Positions 42,267-51,365 of a stretch of 64,000 bases of DNA are shown here, in pieces (the first letter of the stretch is position 1; the number at the start of each line of letters is the position of its first letter). The notes beneath the pieces are model-generated. The model did not search any database, was not told the origin of the DNA, and saw nothing but the letters and a program-made list of their open reading frames with translations. The translations under genes and the position numbers were made by a program. Source of the stretch: Ferrimonas futtsuensis DSM 18154 (lineage in GTDB: Bacteria; Pseudomonadota; Gammaproteobacteria; Enterobacterales; Shewanellaceae); the NCBI RefSeq assembly GCF_000422645.1, contig NZ_AUGL01000001.1, positions 1 through 64,000 of the forward strand, written 5' to 3'.

Positions 42267-43568
42267 CTACAACGCCTCCACCGCATGGCGGAACGCGTCA
42301 CCGCGCACCATGTAGTTGGCGAACATATCCAGGCTGGCGCAGGCAGGAGAGAGCAGCACCAGGTCCCCAGGCCGGGTCTTTCCGGCCAGCAGCTGAACGG
42401 CCTCTTCCATGGAGTCGCAGCGCAGCGACCCCGGCTTCATGGTGGCGATGGCGTCGCCATCCTGGCCCAGGGTCACCAGGTAGGTCACCTGAGCCTCCAG
42501 CGATGGCGCCAGGGGGGAGAAGTCCGCGCCCTTGCCGACGCCGCCGGCAATCAGATGCAGCCGGCCGGAGAAATCCGCCAGCCCCTGCAACGCCGCCAGT
42601 GTGGCCCCCACGTTGGTGGCCTTGGAATCGTTGATGTAGTGGACGCCGTCTTTCACCGCCACGGTCTCGCAGCGATGAGGCAGCCCGCCGAACTGTTTCA
42701 GGGCGGTCACCATGGCATCATTGGGCAACGCCAGTGCCTCGGCCATGGCGATGGCCGCCAGGGCATTGGCCTGATTGTGACGACCGACCAGGGCCATCTC
42801 GGTCACCGGCAGCACCGCCCGCCCTTGGGCCATCAGCACCCCCTGATCCAGGTGGTATTCACCGGTCTCCAGGCCAAAGCTCAGCGCATCTTCCCGGCCA
42901 CTGCGGGTGTTGCCATCATCGGCATTTTCCAGCACCAGTTCGGCCCCGGCGTAGATGGTGGCCTTGGTGTCCCGGTAATGGTCAAAGTCCCGGTACCTGT
43001 CCAGGTGGTCATCGCTGACGTTGAGCACCGTGGCGATGCGCGGCCTGAGGCTGCGGGTGGTCTCCAGCTGGAAACTGGAGAGCTCGAGCACGTAGCAGTC
43101 GTGACCCTGCCCCAGCAGGTCCAGGGCCGGAGTGCCGATGTTGCCCCCCACCCCAATGCTGCGGCCCGCCGCCCGGGCCATCTCACCCACCAGGGTGGTC
43201 ACCGTCGACTTGCCGTTGGAACCGGTGATGGCCACCACCGGCGCGTCCGCCTCCCGGGCAAAGAGTTCGATGTCGCCGATCGCCTCTGTCCCGGCCGCGA
43301 TGGCCTGGGCAATGGCCGGGTGCCCCAGGGGAATCCCCGGGGAGACCACCAGAGTCTGCGCCTGTTGCAGGGCTTGGGGGTCAAACTCCCCGGTATACAG
43401 GGGCACACCGGGAAACTCCCTGGCCAGGGTGTCGGCACCGGGCGGGGTCTCCCGGCTGTCCCACACCGCCAGGGTGTCACCGCGTCGATGCAGATGGCGC
43501 ACACAGGAGAGACCGGTGATACCCAGTCCCAGAATCAGCCATTGCACCGGCGCAGTCATTTGCTTCAT
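42267..43568 (-). CDS. murD: UDP-N-acetylmuramoylalanine--D-glutamate ligase
   Basis: The 433-residue Mur ligase adds D-Glu. The N-terminal LILGLGITGLSCVRHLHRRG is the UDP-binding fold, AITGSNGKSTVTTLVGEMA the P-loop and INDSKATNVGATLAALQG the conserved central-domain motif. I place the start at ATG 43568, where TGATG links it to the mraY stop; a second ATG three codons later (43559) is also possible. Confidence 0.95.
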   Translation of the reverse strand: MKQMTAPVQWLILGLGITGLSCVRHLHRRGDTLAVWDSRETPPGADTLAREFPGVPLYTGEFDPQALQQAQTLVVSPGIPLGHPAIAQAIAAGTEAIGDIELFAREADAPVVAITGSNGKSTVTTLVGEMARAAGRSIGVGGNIGTPALDLLGQGHDCYVLELSSFQLETTRSLRPRIATVLNVSDDHLDRYRDFDHYRDTKATIYAGAELVLENADDGNTRSGREDALSFGLETGEYHLDQGVLMAQGRAVLPVTEMALVGRHNQANALAAIAMAEALALPNDAMVTALKQFGGLPHRCETVAVKDGVHYINDSKATNVGATLAALQGLADFSGRLHLIAGGVGKGADFSPLAPSLEAQVTYLVTLGQDGDAIATMKPGSLRCDSMEEAVQLLAGKTRPGDLVLLSPACASLDMFANYMVRGDAFRHAVEAL

Positions 43569-44650
43569 CAGCGCACCTTCAGGGTCGCCAGACCCAGCAG
43601 AACCAGACACAGGGAGATGATCCAGAAACGCACGATCACCCGAGGTTCGGGCCAGCCCTTGAGTTCATAGTGATGGTGAATCGGGGCCATCCTGAAGATC
43701 CGCTTGCGGCGCATCTTGAAGGAACCCACCTGCAGGATCACCGACAGAGTCTCAATCACGAAGATGCCGCCCATGATCACCAGCAGGATCTCCTGGCGGG
43801 TCAGCACCGCGATGGCGCCCAGGGCAGCCCCCAGGGCCAGGGAGCCGACATCGCCCATAAACACCTGGGCGGGATAGGTGTTAAACCACAAAAATCCCAG
43901 TCCGGCGCCCACCATGGCGGTGCAGACGATCACCAGCTCACCCACTCCGGGCAGGTAAGGGATGTGCAGGTAGCGGGAAAACTCCGCGTGGCCTGACAGA
44001 TAGGCCACCAGGGCAAAGGCCGCCGCCACCATGACCGTGGGCACGATGGCCAGGCCGTCCAGACCGTCGGTCAGGTTGACCGCGTTGGAGCTGCCAACAA
44101 TGGTGAAATAGACCAGCAGCACAAAGAACCCACCCAGCTGGGGCATCACGTCCTTGAAGAAGGGCAGCACCAGCATGGTTTCGTCCGGACTGCGGGCACT
44201 CCACAGCAGGTAAGCGGCCACCACCAGGGCGATGGCCGATTGCCAGAAGTACTTCCAACGGGCAATCAGGCCCTTGGGATCCTTACGGATCACCTTGCGG
44301 TAGTCATCGACGAAGCCGATGGCGCCGAAAGACCCCAGGACAAACAGCATCACCAGCACGTAGCGATTGGTCAGCTCTCCCCACAGCAGCACACTGACAA
44401 AGATGCCGCCAAGGATCATGATGCCCCCCATGGTCGGGGTGCCACGCTTGCTGAAGTGGGACTCGGGACCATCGTCGCGGACCACCTGGCCTATCTGCAT
44501 ATTTTGCAGATAACGAATCAGGTGCGGCCCGGCGAACAGGCAGAACACCAGGGCGGTCAACAATCCGAGAATGGAGCGGAACGTCAGATAGGAAAAGACG
44601 TTAAACCCGCTATTAAACTGGGCCAGGTATTCGGCCAGGTAAACCAGCAT
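43568..44650 (-). CDS. mraY: Phospho-N-acetylmuramoyl-pentapeptide transferase
   Basis: The 360-residue polytopic enzyme forms lipid I from UDP-MurNAc-pentapeptide and undecaprenyl phosphate. Conserved loops include [32 protein letters not shown] (with the Asp pair), [37 protein letters not shown] and [27 protein letters not shown], the last carrying the triple-His motif. Length and start match E. coli MraY (360). Confidence 0.98.
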   Translation of the reverse strand: MLVYLAEYLAQFNSGFNVFSYLTFRSILGLLTALVFCLFAGPHLIRYLQNMQIGQVVRDDGPESHFSKRGTPTMGGIMILGGIFVSVLLWGELTNRYVLVMLFVLGSFGAIGFVDDYRKVIRKDPKGLIARWKYFWQSAIALVVAAYLLWSARSPDETMLVLPFFKDVMPQLGGFFVLLVYFTIVGSSNAVNLTDGLDGLAIVPTVMVAAAFALVAYLSGHAEFSRYLHIPYLPGVGELVIVCTAMVGAGLGFLWFNTYPAQVFMGDVGSLALGAALGAIAVLTRQEILLVIMGGIFVIETLSVILQVGSFKMRRKRIFRMAPIHHHYELKGWPEPRVIVRFWIISLCLVLLGLATLKVR

Positions 44651-46015
44651 CTACTTCTGTTCTCCATAGTGATCCGACAGCGCTTCTATCACCCGCTCCA
44701 TGGCGGCGCTTCGGGATCCCTTCACCAATAGGGTTATGGGCCGGTCGCTCTCCTTCACCAGCGCCTTGACGGCAGCCACCAGGGCGGGCTGTTCCGTAAA
44801 GTGGCGTCCCCGGGGGTGGGGCGCGGAAATCGAGCGGCTTAATGTACCCACTGTCAGCACGTGGTCAATCTCTTTTTTTACCCCGTGGTCACCGACCTCG
44901 GCGTGCAACTGTTCTGCATTCTCACCCAGCTCGCCCATATCACCGAAAATCAGTACTTTAATAGAGGCTGTCTGGGCAAGGACATCGATGGCCGCCTTGC
45001 CGGACGCCACACTGGCGTTGTAGCTGTCATCGATCAGCGTCAGGCCGGTGGCCAGGACCAGCGGGCGCATCCTGCCCTTCACCGGCTCGACGCTCTGCAG
45101 GCCTCGGACTATGGTGTCCAGCTCAATGCCTGCGGCGGTCGCCAGGGTGGCCGCCGCCAGGGCGTTGTCCACCTGATGACGCCCCACCAGCGGCAGAGTG
45201 ACGGTCCGTGCGCCGTCTATCCTGTGCAGGGTAAAGCGGTAACACCCGTTATTGAGCGCCTCCAGATCCTCGGCATAGAGATCGGCAAAGGTCTGACTGG
45301 AGAAGGTCAGGATGGGCCTGGGCCCCAGGGTCGCCTTAATAAAGTCGGCTTTATGGTCGTCGAGATTAACTACGGCGATGCCATCTTCTGCCAGGTGCTC
45401 GAAAATCTCGCTCTTGGCCCGGGCCACCCCCTCGATGGAGCCGAAGCCCTCCAGGTGGGCAGCCTGAACATTGTTGATCATCGCCACGTTGGGTCTGACC
45501 AGGGAGGAGGTGTAACGGATCTCGCCGGGGTGATTGGCCCCCAGTTCGAAGACACCGAATTGATGCCGAGGTTCCAGCCTGAGCAGGGTCAGGGGCACAC
45601 CCAGATCGTTGTTGAAGTTGCCTTTGGTGGCCAGGGTGGGCCCTTGGCAGCCGAAGATGGCCGCCGCCATCTCCTTCACCGAGGTCTTACCCACCGAGCC
45701 GGTGATGGCGACACGGTAGGGGTTGAGCTTACGGCACAACCAGGCGCCGAGTTGCCCAAGTGCCAGGCGGGTGTCCGCCACCACCACCTGCGGCAGATCC
45801 ACCGGCTGAGGCTCACTGACCAAAGCCGCCGCCGCCGTATCCGCCACCTGATTCAGGTAGTGGTGGCCGTCGAAGTGCTCACCCTTGAGGGCCACAAACA
45901 CCCCGCCCGCCTGCGGACGACGGCTGTCGGTAAACAGGCCGGAGATCATTCGGTCCTCTCCCACCAGCTCTCCGGAGAGGATCTCCGCCATCCGGCTCAG
46001 GGTCAGATCAATCAT
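44651..46015 (-). CDS. murF: UDP-MurNAc-tripeptide--D-Ala-D-Ala ligase
   Basis: The 454-residue Mur ligase adds D-Ala-D-Ala, made by DdlB in the same cluster. The N-terminal DSRRPQAGGVFVALKGEHFDGH and the P-loop AITGSVGKTSVKEMAAAIF are clear, followed by GNFNNDLGVPLTLL and IDDSYNASVASGKAAIDVL. Its stop directly abuts the mraY start, and its start overlaps the murE end by 8 nt. Confidence 0.96.
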   Translation of the reverse strand: MIDLTLSRMAEILSGELVGEDRMISGLFTDSRRPQAGGVFVALKGEHFDGHHYLNQVADTAAAALVSEPQPVDLPQVVVADTRLALGQLGAWLCRKLNPYRVAITGSVGKTSVKEMAAAIFGCQGPTLATKGNFNNDLGVPLTLLRLEPRHQFGVFELGANHPGEIRYTSSLVRPNVAMINNVQAAHLEGFGSIEGVARAKSEIFEHLAEDGIAVVNLDDHKADFIKATLGPRPILTFSSQTFADLYAEDLEALNNGCYRFTLHRIDGARTVTLPLVGRHQVDNALAAATLATAAGIELDTIVRGLQSVEPVKGRMRPLVLATGLTLIDDSYNASVASGKAAIDVLAQTASIKVLIFGDMGELGENAEQLHAEVGDHGVKKEIDHVLTVGTLSRSISAPHPRGRHFTEQPALVAAVKALVKESDRPITLLVKGSRSAAMERVIEALSDHYGEQK

Positions 46016-47477
46016 CCTTGGCCTCCATCAGCTGTTGCACCCAGCGCCGTTCGTCGTAGTCCAGGCGCTCGGTGCCAATAATCTGATAATCCTCGTGGCC
46101 CTTACCCGCCACCAGGATCATGTCTTTTTCGCCGGCGTCCGCCAGGGCCAGCGCCACCGCCCGGGCTCGGTCGGTCTCGATGCGGCAGGGAACACGCCCG
46201 GTCAAGCCCTGGCGCATCTGCTCGATGATCTGCTCCAGCGACTCTGTCCTGGGGTTGTCCGCGGTCAGCACCAGTTCATCGGCCACCGCTTCCGCCTCCA
46301 TCGCCATCAATGGACGCTTGCCTGCATCACGCTCGCCCCCACAACCAAAGACGCACCAGAGACGCCCTCGGCAGTGACGCCTCAGTGCCTTGAGCGCCTG
46401 TCCCAGGGCATCCGGCGTGTGGGCATAGTCCACCACCACCGCAGCCCGTCCAGGGGCGGTGAAGGCCTCCATCCGGCCCAGGGCAGGCTGCAGATGGCTG
46501 ACTGCGTCAATCAGAGAGGCCAGCGGCACACCGCGAACCAGCATCGCCCCCAGTGCGGCCAGCAGGTTGGCCAGGTTAAAGGCGCCGATCAGCGGCGAGT
46601 TCAGCTCGAAGGCTCCCCAGCTGGAGTCCAGTTGCGCCTTCACTCCGCCCGGGTGGTAGTCGGCTGACTGCACAGAGAGGAACTGTCCCCGGCAGGTGGC
46701 CCCATCCAGGCTGTAGCCCACCGAAGTCTTCTCTGCTGGCCAGCGGCGATGCCACTGGGCACCATACTGGTCATCCAGATTGAATACCCCGGCCTCCAGC
46801 TGAGGCAGATCAAACAGCCGGGCCTTAGCCTCGGCATAGCCGTTCATGTCGCCGTGGTAGTCCAGGTGGTCCCGGCTGAGGTTGGTGAACACCCCGACCG
46901 CAAAGGGCAGACCGTCCACCCGGTGCTGACTGAGGCCATGGCTGCTCACTTCAAGGGCGATGGCCCGGGCTCCAGCCCTGGCCTGCTCCGACAAGGAGCG
47001 GGCGACGGTGATGGCGTCTGAGGTGGTGTTGGCCGACGGCTCAAGAGCCCCCCAGAGGCCATTGCCGACGGTGCCCATCACCCCGGCCTTGTCCCCAATG
47101 AGATGGTGAAGCTGGGCCAGCAACTGGGTCACCGTGGTTTTGCCATTGGTGCCGGTAACACCGTAGAGCGCCGGCCCCGCCGCTTGTGGATAGGCGCGCA
47201 GGGCGATGGCGCTGAGCTGGCTGACCAGATTGGGCAGGCCAATACGCAGAATTGGGGATCGGGCAAGCACGCCGGCCCGCTCCGCCTCCTCCAGCACTGC
47301 CACGGCTCCGTTGGCCACGGCAGCATCGATAAACTTGCGGCCATCCACCAGGTGGCCGGGTATGGCCACAAAGCAGTCGCCAGGGACCACCTTGCGGCTG
47401 TCCAGGGTCAGCCCCTGAACCTCTGTCTGTGTTTCGAGCGTCATCCAGGGCGCCAACAGATCATCAAGAGCGATCAT
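46008..47477 (-). CDS. murE: UDP-MurNAc-dipeptide--meso-diaminopimelate ligase
   Basis: The 489-residue Mur ligase adds meso-diaminopimelate. The N-terminal LTLDSRKVVPGDCFVAI and P-loop GVTGTNGKTTVTQLLAQL are present. The motif DNPRTESLEQI (DNPR) is the recognition signature for meso-DAP rather than lysine. I start at ATG 47477 because AGGAGG stands 6 nt before it; the coding sequence then overlaps the end of ftsI by 14 nt. Confidence 0.96.
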   Translation of the reverse strand: MIALDDLLAPWMTLETQTEVQGLTLDSRKVVPGDCFVAIPGHLVDGRKFIDAAVANGAVAVLEEAERAGVLARSPILRIGLPNLVSQLSAIALRAYPQAAGPALYGVTGTNGKTTVTQLLAQLHHLIGDKAGVMGTVGNGLWGALEPSANTTSDAITVARSLSEQARAGARAIALEVSSHGLSQHRVDGLPFAVGVFTNLSRDHLDYHGDMNGYAEAKARLFDLPQLEAGVFNLDDQYGAQWHRRWPAEKTSVGYSLDGATCRGQFLSVQSADYHPGGVKAQLDSSWGAFELNSPLIGAFNLANLLAALGAMLVRGVPLASLIDAVSHLQPALGRMEAFTAPGRAAVVVDYAHTPDALGQALKALRRHCRGRLWCVFGCGGERDAGKRPLMAMEAEAVADELVLTADNPRTESLEQIIEQMRQGLTGRVPCRIETDRARAVALALADAGEKDMILVAGKGHEDYQIIGTERLDYDERRWVQQLMEAKDD

Positions 47478-49275
47478 TTGCGCCTCCTCGGCGGGCCACC
47501 AGATTACCGGCCCGCTCCTTATCACTAATGGGTGCTACGTTCAGCATCTGCAGGGCACCGGACATCACCTTGGCGAACACCGGAGCCGCTACCGTTCCCC
47601 CGTAGTAATCCTCCCCCTTGGGGTCGTTGATCACCACGGAGATCGCCAGCCTGGGTCGCTCGGCAGGCGCCAGCCCGGCAAAGAAGGTCACAAAGTCATC
47701 GCCGTAGCCACCGGCGATCGCCTTACGGGAGGTGCCGGTCTTACCGGCCACGGTGTAGCCGTCGATGTGAGCGCGCTTGGCGGTGCCTTCGGGACCGGTG
47801 ATGCCGGAGAGCATGGTCACCACCTGTTCCGCGGCCCATTCGGGAATCACCTGCTCCGCCGGCGGCATCTGATCCGGCTTCACCTTGAGGATCGACACCG
47901 GGTTCTTGCGGCCACCATTGCCCAGGATGGCGTACATCCTGGCCACCTGCAGTGGGGTCGCGCTGAGGCCATAACCGAAGGAGAGGGTTGCCCGCTCAAA
48001 GTCGGACCAGCGATGACGGCGAGAGAGCACACCGGTGGACTCACCGGGCAGATTGATCCCCGAGTACTCGCCGATGCCGAATCCGGCATAGCTGTCCAAC
48101 AGGGTCTCGATGTCCATCCGCAGCGCCAGATTCGAGGTGCCCATATTGGACGATTTCAGCAGGACATGGGTGATGTCCAGCTTACCGAAATTGCGGGTAT
48201 CCCTCACCATACTGCCGCCGATACGGCGGTACCCCGGGCTGGTGTTGATCACCTCGCCGGGCTCGGTCACCCCCTCGGCCAGGGCGGTCACCACCACCAC
48301 GGGTTTCACCGTAGACCCGGGTTCAAAGGTATCGGTTACCGCCCGGTTGCGCATGGCAAAACTCTGCATCCCCGCCCTCTGGTTGGGGTTGTAGCTCGGG
48401 GTGTTGACCATGGCCAGCACCTCGCTGGTGGCCACGTCCAGAATGACGATGGAGCCTGAGCTGGCCATATGGTATTCGGTGGCCTTCTTCAGCTCCTCAT
48501 AGGCCAGGGACTGCAGACGCATGTCGATGCTGAGCTTGAGATCATTGGGGTTCTCCCCCTCCTCAATCACCGACAGGTTCTCCACCACCTTGCCATCGCG
48601 GGACTTGCGCACCCTGCGTTTGCTGGCCGAGCCGGTCAGCCAGTCGTCGTACTGGCGCTCCAAGCCCTCCAGACCTTTGTCATCGATGTTGGTGATCCCC
48701 ACCAGTTGGGCGGTGATCTCCCCAGCCGGGTAGTAGCGGCGGGACTCCGGTTTGAGGCCAATGCCGGCGATCCTGAGCTCCCGCACATAGCGGGCCAGGG
48801 CCGGGGTCACCTGACGCTTGAGGTAGACAAAGCGGCGCTTGGGGTTGGCCTTAAGCCGGGATGCAAGTTGGTCGGCATCCTCGCCCACCACCTCGGCCAG
48901 GGCCTGCCAGCGACGGGTATCGGCAAAACTGTTCTTCTGATTCAGCACCTTGGGATCGGCCCAGATCGCTTCGGCGGGCACACTGACCGCCAGCATCTCG
49001 CCATTGCGGTCGGTAATCAGACCCCGCTGGACCTCACGGGTCTGGGTTCGCAGGGAGCGCATGTCCCCCTCATAGATCAGCCGGTCCGGCGAAATCACCT
49101 GGATGTAGGCCGCCCGACCGACGATGGCCAGGAAAACGGCACACAGGGCAAACACCACGAAGCGGTAGCGATACTGGAACAGGGTGGGATGCAGATTCTG
49201 TTTGGCCCCGGACTTGGCCGGTGCCTTGGCAATGCGTCGCTTCAATGGGCGCTTCTTGCGCGTTGCTGGTTTCAT
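47464..49275 (-). CDS. ftsI: Septal peptidoglycan transpeptidase FtsI (PBP3)
   Basis: The 603-residue class B penicillin-binding protein cross-links septal peptidoglycan with FtsW. It has a basic cytosolic tail, a membrane helix at about 38-54, a pedestal domain and a transpeptidase domain. Active-site motifs are EPGSTVKP (Ser at about 321), KSSNMG and AGKTGTS. I start at ATG 49275 (MKPATRKKRPLKRR), which overlaps the ftsL stop by 4 nt; the far longer upstream ORF start lacks support. Confidence 0.97.
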   Translation of the reverse strand: MKPATRKKRPLKRRIAKAPAKSGAKQNLHPTLFQYRYRFVVFALCAVFLAIVGRAAYIQVISPDRLIYEGDMRSLRTQTREVQRGLITDRNGEMLAVSVPAEAIWADPKVLNQKNSFADTRRWQALAEVVGEDADQLASRLKANPKRRFVYLKRQVTPALARYVRELRIAGIGLKPESRRYYPAGEITAQLVGITNIDDKGLEGLERQYDDWLTGSASKRRVRKSRDGKVVENLSVIEEGENPNDLKLSIDMRLQSLAYEELKKATEYHMASSGSIVILDVATSEVLAMVNTPSYNPNQRAGMQSFAMRNRAVTDTFEPGSTVKPVVVVTALAEGVTEPGEVINTSPGYRRIGGSMVRDTRNFGKLDITHVLLKSSNMGTSNLALRMDIETLLDSYAGFGIGEYSGINLPGESTGVLSRRHRWSDFERATLSFGYGLSATPLQVARMYAILGNGGRKNPVSILKVKPDQMPPAEQVIPEWAAEQVVTMLSGITGPEGTAKRAHIDGYTVAGKTGTSRKAIAGGYGDDFVTFFAGLAPAERPRLAISVVINDPKGEDYYGGTVAAPVFAKVMSGALQMLNVAPISDKERAGNLVARRGGANDRS

Positions 49276-49586
49276 GGCAGCCTCACCACCACCTCTTGTC
49301 CCGGAGCGGGGCGCCCCATACCCAACTGCTTCTCCGCCATCCGCCCTACCCGGCTGTGCTCGGTCAGGGTCTGCTCCTCGAGAAGCAGGTGGCGCCACTC
49401 AATATCCAGTTCATCCCTGTGCTGCAACTGCAGGTTCAGTGCGTTGGTCATCGCCCGGGCATCGTAGGCGGTCCACACCACGGCCAGGGCACTGCCCAGG
49501 ACCAACACGCCCAGAAGCAGCACCGGCCATTGGCGGCGCAGATCCGCCACAATGGCGGAACCGAGACCGGCGTCGCCCAGGCTCAT
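49272..49586 (-). CDS. ftsL: Cell division protein FtsL
   Basis: A 104-residue bitopic protein with a membrane helix at about 21-39 and a periplasmic coiled-coil (LNLQLQHRDELDIEWRHLLLEEQTL) ending in VGRMAEKQLGM, which is typical of FtsL. It forms the FtsQBL complex that activates FtsWI. It overlaps ftsI (ATGA) and starts 2 nt after the rsmH stop. Confidence 0.93.
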   Translation of the reverse strand: MSLGDAGLGSAIVADLRRQWPVLLLGVLVLGSALAVVWTAYDARAMTNALNLQLQHRDELDIEWRHLLLEEQTLTEHSRVGRMAEKQLGMGRPAPGQEVVVRLP

Positions 49587-49588
49587 CC

Positions 49589-50539
49589 TCAGCCCAGCCT
49601 CTCCGCCACCCGCAGAACCGAGCTGCGGGAACGGGTATTGTCATCCACTTCCAGATCGCTTGGCTTGAGCGCCTTGCCCACGGTCTTCATGGTGCGGGTC
49701 TGGTTGATCTGGTCCTCGGTCAGGGGCAATCCGGGAGGCAGGGGTTCACCCTGGCTCTGGCGGCGCATGAAGCGCTTCACCATGCGATCTTCCAGCGAGT
49801 GGAAGCTGATCACCGACAGCCGCCCCTGGGGCGCCAGCGCCAGCAGAGACCCGGCCAGGGCCCGCTCAATCTCCTCGAGCTCGCTGTTGATGTAGATGCG
49901 AATCGCCTGGAAGGTCCGGGTGGCCGGATGCTTGCCCTTCTCCAGCTTGTGCTTGGGGGTGATGGACTCGATCAGCCCCGCCAGATCCCGGGTGCGGGTC
50001 AGGGGCTTGCCCTCCTCCAGATGCGCCTTGATGGCACGGGAGATGGGGCCGGCGTACTTGTCCTCACCGAAGGTACGAATCACCCAGGCGATGTCCTTGG
50101 CGTCCGCCCGCTCCAGCCACTGGGCTGCGGTCTCGCCCTGGCTGTTGTCCATGCGCATATCCAGCGGGCCGTCCCGCAGGAAACTGAAGCCGCGCTCGGC
50201 GTCGTCCAGCTGTGGGGAGGACACCCCAAGATCCAACAGGACGCCATCCACCTTGCCCTCGAGTCCGCGCTCTTTCAGGTAATCCGCCAGGCCGGAGAAG
50301 GGACCGTGGATGATGCGGAACCTGGGATCAGTCTGCTCCAGCTCCTGGGCGACCGCCACCGCCTGAGGGTCACGGTCGATGCCGTACAGGCGACCATCGG
50401 GTCCCAGGCGGGACAAGATCTCCCGGCTGTGACCACCGCGGCCAAAGGTACCGTCGACATAGGTGCCGTCCGGTTTGATGTTCAATCCGTCCACCGCCTC
50501 GTTGAGCAGCACGGTGACATGACTAAAAGTTTCCGCCAT
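49589..50539 (-). CDS. rsmH: 16S rRNA (cytosine-1402-N4)-methyltransferase RsmH
   Basis: The 316-residue SAM methyltransferase modifies C1402 in the decoding centre. [36 protein letters not shown] is the SAM-binding region, followed by [20 protein letters not shown] and [21 protein letters not shown]. It shares one base with the mraZ stop codon (coupled start) and is the second gene of the dcw cluster, the usual place (formerly mraW). Confidence 0.97.
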   Translation of the reverse strand: MAETFSHVTVLLNEAVDGLNIKPDGTYVDGTFGRGGHSREILSRLGPDGRLYGIDRDPQAVAVAQELEQTDPRFRIIHGPFSGLADYLKERGLEGKVDGVLLDLGVSSPQLDDAERGFSFLRDGPLDMRMDNSQGETAAQWLERADAKDIAWVIRTFGEDKYAGPISRAIKAHLEEGKPLTRTRDLAGLIESITPKHKLEKGKHPATRTFQAIRIYINSELEEIERALAGSLLALAPQGRLSVISFHSLEDRMVKRFMRRQSQGEPLPPGLPLTEDQINQTRTMKTVGKALKPSDLEVDDNTRSRSSVLRVAERLG

Positions 50540-50997
50540 CAGAGGGCAAATTCCTGTAAACGTTGATTATCGATAAAGGCTTCCGCTTCCACTGCGGCAT
50601 GGGAGGCTTCAATCTGGTTCTGCCAGTTCTGTTCCGACCAGATCTCAAACTTGTTCAGTTGGCCCACCAGCATCAGCTGCTTCTCCAAAGACGCGAATTG
50701 ACGCAGGGGCGGCGGGATCAGTACCCGTCCCATGCGGTCCATCTCCGCGTCGCTGGCATAACCGAGCAGCAGCCGTTTTACGGCCCGCTCACTGGGCTGG
50801 GTGTCCGACAGGCGCGCCAGTTTCTGCTCCACTTCGCTCCAGGCTTGGAGGGGGTAAAGCAGCAGGCAGGGGGAGTGAATGTCTACGGTAACCACCAGGG
50901 GACCGGCGTCGTCCGCACACAACGAGGGCCGGTATCGCTTTGGTATGACGATCCGGCCTTTGGCATCAAGTGCGATGCTGCTGGCGCCTCTGAACAC
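50539..50997 (-). CDS. mraZ: Transcriptional regulator MraZ
   Basis: A 152-residue SpoVT/AbrB-like DNA-binding protein with two tandem MraZ domains; it represses the dcw operon by binding repeats in its own promoter region. The N-terminal [23 protein letters not shown] and the later [21 protein letters not shown] are the two conserved DxxGR-type motifs. Four regularly spaced boxes upstream (51040-51074) match its known binding pattern, so autoregulation is very likely. Confidence 0.96.
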   Translation of the reverse strand: MFRGASSIALDAKGRIVIPKRYRPSLCADDAGPLVVTVDIHSPCLLLYPLQAWSEVEQKLARLSDTQPSERAVKRLLLGYASDAEMDRMGRVLIPPPLRQFASLEKQLMLVGQLNKFEIWSEQNWQNQIEASHAAVEAEAFIDNQRLQEFAL

Positions 50998-51039
50998 TGG
51001 CTACTCCATCCCTGTTAAATTTCAGTCGGACAAGGTTTT

Positions 51040-51074
51040 CCCACAAATAACCACTTTTTCCCACAAGCTACCAA
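51040..51074 (-). promoter_or_regulatory. MraZ operator: four boxes at 10-bp spacing
   Basis: On the minus strand TTGGT, GTGGG, GTGGT and GTGGG occur at exact 10-bp intervals (plus-strand positions 51070-51074, 51060-51064, 51050-51054, 51040-51044). MraZ is known to bind GTGGG-N5 repeats. The boxes lie between the promoter -10 and the mraZ start, about 43 nt before the ATG. Confidence 0.9.
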
Positions 51075-51075
51075 G

Positions 51076-51103
51076 TTTATGGACACAAAGCGAGTATTGT
51101 CAA
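51076..51103 (-). promoter_or_regulatory. Pmra: sigma-70 promoter of the dcw operon
   Basis: A perfect TTGACA -35 (51098-51103 on the minus strand) is followed after 16 nt by CATAAA, or after 18 nt by TAAACT, as the -10. It sits just upstream of the MraZ boxes. Confidence 0.75.
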
Positions 51104-51213
51104 GGAAGCCAGATGGACGCTAAAGCCTGTATTTTCGGGGCTTTACGCTTAGTTTTTAGAGAGTTATCCGGGAATTAATCGCAGGTGGGAATGATGGATA
51201 AATCCCACTTGGG

Positions 51214-51252
51214 AAAAAAGAATCACGGGGTCCCCTTGGGGGACCCCGTGAT
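51214..51252 (-). terminator. Strong terminator of the surface-lipoprotein gene
   Basis: A perfect 14-bp stem (51222-51235 with 51239-51252) and tight loop are followed on the minus strand by AUUC and a run of six U. It lies about 110 nt after the lipoprotein stop and insulates the dcw promoter. A smaller inverted repeat, GTGGGA and TCCCAC (51185-51190 and 51203-51208), lies just beyond it. No gene is seen in 50998-51365. Confidence 0.9.
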
Positions 51253-51365
51253 ATGTGGCCGCTGCGTGCCGGTCAGCCTGATGACCCCAAGGGGACCAGT
51301 TCCCCGAACAACCTTCCCGTCGAGTCCGGTTCACTCGGAAGAACTGGCCTGTTGGTCATCGCCTG

